Assembly: GCF_001668725.1 (NCBI RefSeq)
Contig: NZ_LZKL01000033.1
Coordinates: 62,001 to 126,000, forward strand
Direction: 5' to 3'
Length of the DNA: 64,000 nt
Source of the DNA: Mycobacterium sp. E787
GTDB lineage: Bacteria > Actinomycetota > Actinomycetes > Mycobacteriales > Mycobacteriaceae
Shown: in pieces, positions 59,656 to 64,000 of the stretch
Layout: the number at the start of each line of letters is the position of its first letter
How positions within the stretch are numbered: position 1 is the stretch's first letter
The notes under the pieces: model-generated
What the model was told of the DNA's origin: nothing
Databases searched by the model: none
Seen by the model: the letters and a program-made list of their open reading frames with translations, nothing else
Program-made: the position numbers and the translations under genes

Positions 59656-60695
59656 CGGCCGACCGGGGCGAGCTGACCGCCCGCAAGCGCCGCCACATCG
59701 ACGTGTGCCTCGACGGCGATGTGGGTTATCGGGGCGTGACGACGGGCCTGGAACGCTATCGCCTGCCCTACAACGCCTTGACGCAGACCAGCCTGGACGA
59801 CATCGACCTGGCCACGGCCTTTCTCGGTGCTCGGCTGCGGGCGCCGATCCTGGTGGGCGCCATGACCGGCGGTGCGCGGCTGTCGGGCACCATCAACCGG
59901 AACCTGGCCTCGGCCGCGCAACGGCTCGGCATCGGAATGATGCTGGGGTCACAGCGCGTCATGCTCGACAGCGTGTCCGGCGAGCGGGCCGCCGCCAGCT
60001 TCGCCGTGCGCGACGTGGCACCCGACGTGCTGTTGATCGGCAACATCGGGCTGGCCCAGCTGACCAAGGACGCCGTTCCCGACATCGTGCGGGCGCTCGA
60101 CCGGGTCGAAGCGAATGCGCTTGCGGTGCATACCAATCCGCTGCAGGAGGCGATGCAGCACCATGGTGATACCGATTTCACGGGCTCGCTGGACCGGCTG
60201 CACGACCTGACCGGCCTGCTCGGGTACCCGGTGCTGCTGAAGGAGGTCGGCCATGGCATCGGCGCCGCCGCGGTCGCGGATCTGATGCGGTTTTCAGCCG
60301 AGCCGCCGGTGGCGGCGATCGATGTGGCCGGCGCCGGCGGCACGTCGTGGTCACGCGTCGAGCAACTGGTCCGCTACGGCGAACTGCGCTACCCCGACCT
60401 GGCCGACTGGGGCATCCCGACCGCACAGGCGATACGGGAGGTGCGGGGCGCGCTGCCGGACATCCCACTGGTGGCGTCCGGCGGAATCCGGACCGGCATG
60501 GACGCGGCCAAGGCGCTGGCCCTGGGCGCCGACATGGTGGCCGTCGCCCGGCCGCTGCTGCACCCCGCGATCGAGTCCGCGGACGCGGCGACGGCCTGGC
60601 TGCAGCGCTTCATCGATGAACTGCGCATCTGCCTGCATGGTTGCGGCGCCGGCGATTTGGGCGGCCTGCGCGACGTTGGCGTGACGCCGATCTAG
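59652..60695 (+). CDS. fni: Type-2 isopentenyl diphosphate isomerase (FMN-dependent)
   Basis: 347 residues. [12 protein letters not shown] at the N-terminus, [24 protein letters not shown] and [10 protein letters not shown] are family signatures; FMN is bound via [20 protein letters not shown]. Converts isopentenyl to dimethylallyl diphosphate for isoprenoid synthesis. ATGA overlap with TspO-2 and a glycosyltransferase gene 10 bases later form an operon. Many bacterial carotenoid clusters include such an isomerase. Confidence 0.93.
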   Translation: MTADRGELTARKRRHIDVCLDGDVGYRGVTTGLERYRLPYNALTQTSLDDIDLATAFLGARLRAPILVGAMTGGARLSGTINRNLASAAQRLGIGMMLGSQRVMLDSVSGERAAASFAVRDVAPDVLLIGNIGLAQLTKDAVPDIVRALDRVEANALAVHTNPLQEAMQHHGDTDFTGSLDRLHDLTGLLGYPVLLKEVGHGIGAAAVADLMRFSAEPPVAAIDVAGAGGTSWSRVEQLVRYGELRYPDLADWGIPTAQAIREVRGALPDIPLVASGGIRTGMDAAKALALGADMVAVARPLLHPAIESADAATAWLQRFIDELRICLHGCGAGDLGGLRDVGVTPI

Positions 60696-60705
60696 GTGTG
60701 GGCAC

Positions 60706-61989
60706 GTGGCCGTGATCCTGGCTTATGGGTCGCCCGCGCTGGGGCACCTGTACCCACTGGGCGCGCTGCTGGGTGAATTGGGCCGGCGCGGCCACCGGAT
60801 TCACCTGCGCACCATGGCGAGCGAGGTTCCGGCCATGCGCGCCATCGGCATGAACGCCGAGGCCGTCGATCCGCGGATCGAAGCCATCACCGGCCGGGAT
60901 TGGCTCGCGCGCAACGCCTTAGGGGTCCTCAAGACGACGCTCGACGTCCTGTGCCGGCGCGCCGTCATCGAGGTCGAGGACCTCCGGCGCGCGCTGAGAG
61001 TGGTCAGGCCCGACGCCGTCATCGTCGACGCCAACTGCTGGGGAGCCATGTCGATGGCCGAGGCCAGTGGCGTTCCCTGGCTGGTGTTTTCGCCGTTCAC
61101 GCCCTACCTGCGGTCGAGCGTCGCGCCGCCGTTCGGTCCCGGGCTGCGCCCGCTGCCCGGCCTCGCCGGGACCATCCGCGACGCGTCGATGCGACCGTTC
61201 GTGAGCGGCCTGTTCGATCGGCGGATAGTGCCGCGGGTCAACGCCGTCCGCGCGACACTCGGTGTGCCGGCGGTCAAGTCGGTGGACGGGCTGATGCGCC
61301 GCGCCCCGCTGCTGTTGGCGGTCGGCGGCGAGCCGTTCGAGTACCCGCACCCGGATTGGGACCGCGTGCATTTCGTCGGCGCGTGCGTGTTCGAGCCGTC
61401 ACCCGCGCAGGCCCCGCACTGGCTGGCCTCCGTCGACCGGCCGGTCGTCCTGGTCAGCACCTCCTCCATCGCGCAGGCCGATGCGGCGCTGGGCCGTATC
61501 GCCCTGCAGGCGTTGGCCGACGAACCGGTCCACGTCGTGGTGACGTTCCCGGCGGGTGTCCCCGCGGGGCTGCCCCGCATGCCGAACGCCACGGTGTGCC
61601 GTTTCGTGCAGCACGGCGCCGTGCTGGACCGCGCGGTCTGTGCCGTCACCCACGGCGGGATGGGCACCACCGTGAAGGCGCTGGACCGCGGTGTCCCGGT
61701 GTGCGCGGTGCCCTTCGCCCGCGATCAGGCCGAAGTCGCGCGCCGGGTGCAGGTGGCGCGCTGCGGCACCCGGTTGCCGGCGCGAAGGCTGACCGCGGCG
61801 CGGCTGCGCGCGGCCGTGCGCGAGGCGATGACGATGACCGAAGGCGCGCGGCGGGTGGCCGCCGGGTTCGCCGCGACCGGCGGCGTGGCGCGCGGTGCGG
61901 ACCTGGTCGAGCAGCTGCTGCCGGGACGGGTGTTACCGCGCGGCTTCCCGGCGCCGGGCGCCCGCGGCGCCTCGCCCGAGGTGGTTTGA
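60706..61989 (+). CDS. UGT-type (MGT/CrtX-like) glycosyltransferase
   Basis: 427 residues from GTG 60706. N-terminal GSPALGHLYPLGAL and the C-terminal sugar-nucleotide loop THGGMGTTVKALDRGVPVCAVPFARDQAEVARRV are diagnostic of GT1 enzymes. It could glycosylate a hydroxylated carotenoid or another lipid; the isomerase next to it supports an isoprenoid acceptor, without proof. Its end overlaps convergent MarR-2 by about 57 bases. Confidence 0.85.
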   Translation: MAVILAYGSPALGHLYPLGALLGELGRRGHRIHLRTMASEVPAMRAIGMNAEAVDPRIEAITGRDWLARNALGVLKTTLDVLCRRAVIEVEDLRRALRVVRPDAVIVDANCWGAMSMAEASGVPWLVFSPFTPYLRSSVAPPFGPGLRPLPGLAGTIRDASMRPFVSGLFDRRIVPRVNAVRATLGVPAVKSVDGLMRRAPLLLAVGGEPFEYPHPDWDRVHFVGACVFEPSPAQAPHWLASVDRPVVLVSTSSIAQADAALGRIALQALADEPVHVVVTFPAGVPAGLPRMPNATVCRFVQHGAVLDRAVCAVTHGGMGTTVKALDRGVPVCAVPFARDQAEVARRVQVARCGTRLPARRLTAARLRAAVREAMTMTEGARRVAAGFAATGGVARGADLVEQLLPGRVLPRGFPAPGARGASPEVV

Positions 61990-62496
61990 CGGTTTCGGGG
62001 GCTGGTCGGCGAGCTCATCCTCGAACGTCGACATCGCCGTGATCATCGCGGTGAAGACGCGGTGTGCGGCGAGGAGGTCCTTGTCGCTGAACTCCGCCAG
62101 GGCCTTGCTGAGGTGGATCCCGAGGGGCCTGAAGAAGGCGTGCGCCAACGTCATGCCGCTTTCCTCGTAGCGCAGCAGCCATTTTCGCCGGTCCTCGGGG
62201 TCGGGCTCGCGACGGATATGGCCCGCTTCGATCATGCGGTCCACGAGATAGGTGATCGCCGCGGGCGAGACGTCCATGCGCTGCTTGAGCTGGGCCAGGG
62301 TCAACGGCTTTCCCGCGGTCTCGCTGACCATGATGTGCAGCAGCGCGTGGAAATCGCTGCTGCCCACGTCGTTCTCCCGCGCGAAGTGGCGGCCGATGCG
62401 GTCGGACTGCGCGGTGATCGCGCGCATGTCGGCCGACAGCTGCTTTTCCAGCTCAGTCCGGTCCGGCGGCGCGTCTTGTGCCCGGCGCTTGGTCAC
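61933..62496 (-). CDS. MarR-family regulator 2
   Basis: 187 residues. Winged helix: LTLAQLKQRMDVSPAAITYLVDRMIEAGHIRREPDPEDRRKWLLRY. Paralogue of MarR-1 with an additional 20-residue basic C-terminal tail (LGRGAAGARRREAAR). No operator of the AT-rich type was seen directly upstream of it. Confidence 0.88.
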   Translation of the reverse strand: MTKRRAQDAPPDRTELEKQLSADMRAITAQSDRIGRHFARENDVGSSDFHALLHIMVSETAGKPLTLAQLKQRMDVSPAAITYLVDRMIEAGHIRREPDPEDRRKWLLRYEESGMTLAHAFFRPLGIHLSKALAEFSDKDLLAAHRVFTAMITAMSTFEDELADQPPKPSNHLGRGAAGARRREAAR

Positions 62497-62607
62497 CTAC
62501 CCGCATCCTTCATCAGAGACACCAGCGTAACCGCGCGGCAATCCCGGATCTACGGCTACCCGCCGCGCGTCAGCGCCGAACCTACCGCAACCGTCCGGCG
62601 ATCGGCG

Positions 62608-62727
62608 TCAGGTCCGCGCCGGATCGTGCCCCCAGTTCATCAGCGAGTATCGCCACGAGGCGTCGCCGACATCGCCGTGCGGCCGCTGGGCGAGGTGTCG
62701 CTTGGCATCGCCCTCGTCTTCGGCCAT
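62608..62727 (-). CDS. 39-residue small protein coupled to the TUDOR-like gene
   Basis: ATG at 62727 shares its A with the TGA stop of the upstream gene (TGATG), so re-initiation is expected. The product starts MAEDEGDAKRHL and ends SLMNWGHDPART; it is soluble and charged. No family recognised. Missed by size filters. Confidence 0.5.
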   Translation of the reverse strand: MAEDEGDAKRHLAQRPHGDVGDASWRYSLMNWGHDPART

Positions 62728-62945
62728 CAGTCTTGGTGGTGCCGCAGCGCGCTCGGCTTGTGGACGGCGTCCGCGCCGGTCTTGTCGCTGCGCACCTGAT
62801 ACTGCGGCTCATCCTTCGACGCCCGCACCGTGCGCCCGGCGGCCTCGGTGTCCGAGGTGATCTCGCGTTGGACGGTTCCGACGACGGTGCTGCCGTGGCT
62901 TTGCCATTCGACCTTGTCGCCCTTGCGGAACCTCTTGTCGGTCAA
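62727..62945 (-). CDS. DUF2945/TUDOR-like small protein
   Basis: 72 residues. KGDKVEWQSHGSTVVGTVQREIT and YQVRSDKTGADAVHKPSALRH match the 'hypervirulence-associated TUDOR domain' (DUF2945) family, small basic beta-barrel proteins of unknown role. It follows the DUF2784-like gene by 15 bases on the same strand. Confidence 0.8.
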   Translation of the reverse strand: MTDKRFRKGDKVEWQSHGSTVVGTVQREITSDTEAAGRTVRASKDEPQYQVRSDKTGADAVHKPSALRHHQD

Positions 62946-62960
62946 GTGTCTTCGCTTTCC

Positions 62961-63413
62961 TCAAGTGGGCCTCAAATCGGCCAGTGTCGGGTACCCGCGT
63001 CCGGGTCGCTGAACACGCCGGGCGCCGCGATGTTTCGCGCCCAGCGCGATCCACGACGCGGCGGCCGCCCCGAAAGCCACGGCCCGCGCGGTACCGGTGC
63101 GGTCCGGCGGATAGCAGACGCCGGCGACGTAGTGGTCGATGAACCCGCTCGCCGGCAGCGGGTTCATCCCGGCGCGGGTGCGCGCCCAATTCTCCAGCGA
63201 CGTCAGCGGGCACGGCCACCGCAGCGCGACGATCGCCACGCCCCAGCCGACGCTCGCCAGGTGCGCCCAGCGGGTGCCCGGCCTGCGCAGCGCGAGGAAC
63301 CCGCCGCTGGGCACGTAGACGAGGTAGCCGAAGTGCGCGACCGCCGTGACGATGACGAGGTACCGAAAGCAGGCGCGACGCGCCCGGTTTCGCGCCGGGC
63401 CGGAGCTAGCCAC
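62961..63413 (-). CDS. DUF2784-family small membrane protein
   Basis: 150 residues if GTG 63413 is used, or 165 with ATG 63458. YLVIVTAVAHFGYLVYVPSGGFLAL, then WAHLASVGWGVAIVALRWPCPLTSLENW and GFIDHYVAGVCYP fit DUF2784, with three to four hydrophobic segments. The GTG start overlaps the upstream stop by eight bases. The next gene downstream is the DUF2945 protein. Confidence 0.75.
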   Translation of the reverse strand: MASSGPARNRARRACFRYLVIVTAVAHFGYLVYVPSGGFLALRRPGTRWAHLASVGWGVAIVALRWPCPLTSLENWARTRAGMNPLPASGFIDHYVAGVCYPPDRTGTARAVAFGAAAASWIALGAKHRGARRVQRPGRGYPTLADLRPT

Positions 63414-64000
63414 CCGTGCGTCGTTGGTAGCGGCGTTCGGCATAGGCCAGATCGTCACGCCACAGCCGCGTGGCGGCGTAGCGCATCAGCGGTGTGATCA
63501 GCGGGCCCGCGCGGCGCGCGGTTCGGAAGCCGGGGCGTTGCGAGGTTGCGACGGTGGCTTCGATCACGGCGACGCGGGGGCGGCCGTCGGGCCCCGAACC
63601 CAGTGGCGTTGCGTGGGTTTCGACAACGCTACCGGTGCCCTCGCCCTCGATGATGCGCATGACGACCGTGCGCGCCTCTGGCGTGGTGAACTCGGCGATG
63701 ACCGGCACACCGAAGCGGCCCATCCGGAACGTGACCGAGACCAGGAAGCGGTCGTCTTCCTCCGTGGGGGTGGTGAGCACCTCCAGCCGGGTGAACGAGT
63801 AGGGGTGAAACCACGCGCCGTGCCAGGGGTCGAGCCGGTTGGCGACGACGTCGGACGGCTCGCAGTGCCCGACCACGCGGGTGACCGCCGTCAACGTGTC
63901 ATGCGTGGGCCGCGGCGTCACCACCGGCTGATCCATCGGGGCCTCGCCGCCCACAGAGTCCAGCCGAACCCATGCCAGCACGCCGTCGTCGTGGCTGGGA
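63406..64000 (-). CDS. Partial protein, C-terminal part of a possible Rieske/DUF5914-like protein
   Basis: The frame is open at the window edge: upstream codons read SHDDGVLAWVRLDS before the GTG at 63981, so the true start is probably outside. Visible residues have an SRPBCC-like feel (GHCEPSDVVANRLDPWHGAWFHPYSF, VTFRMGRFGVPVIAEF). From memory, this resembles DUF5914 proteins with an N-terminal Rieske domain that occur beside carotenoid genes. Only the C-terminal part can be judged. Confidence 0.45.
   Translation of the reverse strand, partial: PSHDDGVLAWVRLDSVGGEAPMDQPVVTPRPTHDTLTAVTRVVGHCEPSDVVANRLDPWHGAWFHPYSFTRLEVLTTPTEEDDRFLVSVTFRMGRFGVPVIAEFTTPEARTVVMRIIEGEGTGSVVETHATPLGSGPDGRPRVAVIEATVATSQRPGFRTARRAGPLITPLMRYAATRLWRDDLAYAERRYQRRTGG

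Overview
The window comes from a high-GC, slow-growing-type Mycobacterium. From about 5.7 to 51.5 kb the gene order follows, in reverse orientation, the Mycobacterium tuberculosis block Rv3063 to Rv3033: cstA, ligB, fadE22, a GntR regulator, cyp136, TetR, SDR, dinB2, TetR, an FMN reductase, nrdHIE, TetR, a Baeyer-Villiger type monooxygenase, nrdF2, a DUF3349 protein, adhC, fecB, ctaD, serB2, an ABC ATPase, a Nudix protein, echA17, two methyltransferase-like genes, a DUF3298-like secreted protein, a PQQ-repeat lipoprotein, an acetyltransferase and a DUF4333 lipoprotein. The correspondence is from memory, not from a search. Mycobacterial promoter habits are visible too: TANNNT -10 boxes and several apparently leaderless starts. 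No tRNA, rRNA, CRISPR array, insertion sequence or prophage was seen.

Layout. (1) 0-5.7 kb is a stress/anaerobiosis-flavoured block: a partial acylating aldehyde dehydrogenase of AdhE type, an SDR, a lone cyclic-nucleotide-binding domain protein, an Hsp70-like ATPase, two tiny overlapping genes and a SpoIIAA-like protein. Two DosR-box-like sequences lie in it. (2) 5.7-9.6 kb holds cstA and ligB. (3) 9.6-15.8 kb is a lipid-catabolism module: an HSD10-like SDR, a double-length acyl-CoA dehydrogenase, a DUF35/OB-fold protein, a thiolase-fold aldolase-like partner and a tandem GntR regulator. (4) 15.9-17.6 kb holds a MEDS/HATPase signalling protein and a stand-alone LeuA regulatory domain preceded by a striking valine-rich leader ORF and stem-loop. 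(5) 17.6-23 kb holds P450/TetR/SDR, DNA polymerase IV and an FMN reductase. (6) 23-35 kb holds ribonucleotide reductase genes, nrdHIE and the separate nrdF2, each preceded by paired NrdR-box-like sites. Between them lie an HD-domain gene, a monooxygenase and an inserted group (ThrE-like exporter, TetR, SRPBCC, phytoene-dehydrogenase-like oxidoreductase, TetR). (7) 35-51.5 kb runs from a diguanylate cyclase through fecB and ctaD to the DUF4333 lipoprotein.

(8) 51.5-64 kb leaves the tuberculosis order. It holds a photolyase, two TspO/MBR proteins, two MmpL transporters, two MarR regulators, a SOUL heme-binding protein, a type-2 isopentenyl diphosphate isomerase, a UGT-type glycosyltransferase and small accessory genes. 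MarR, MmpL and TspO each occur twice, and both MmpL promoter regions carry a related AT-rich MarR-type operator. The content suggests an isoprenoid or photoprotection locus, possibly the flank of a carotenoid cluster lying beyond base 64000. That is inference.

The observations most worth checking are the leaderless Val-Val leader/stem-loop at 16918-17045, the duplicated photoprotection block, the paired NrdR sites, the shared MarR operators, a dispersed palindromic hairpin at two gene ends, and four short genes below normal calling length.
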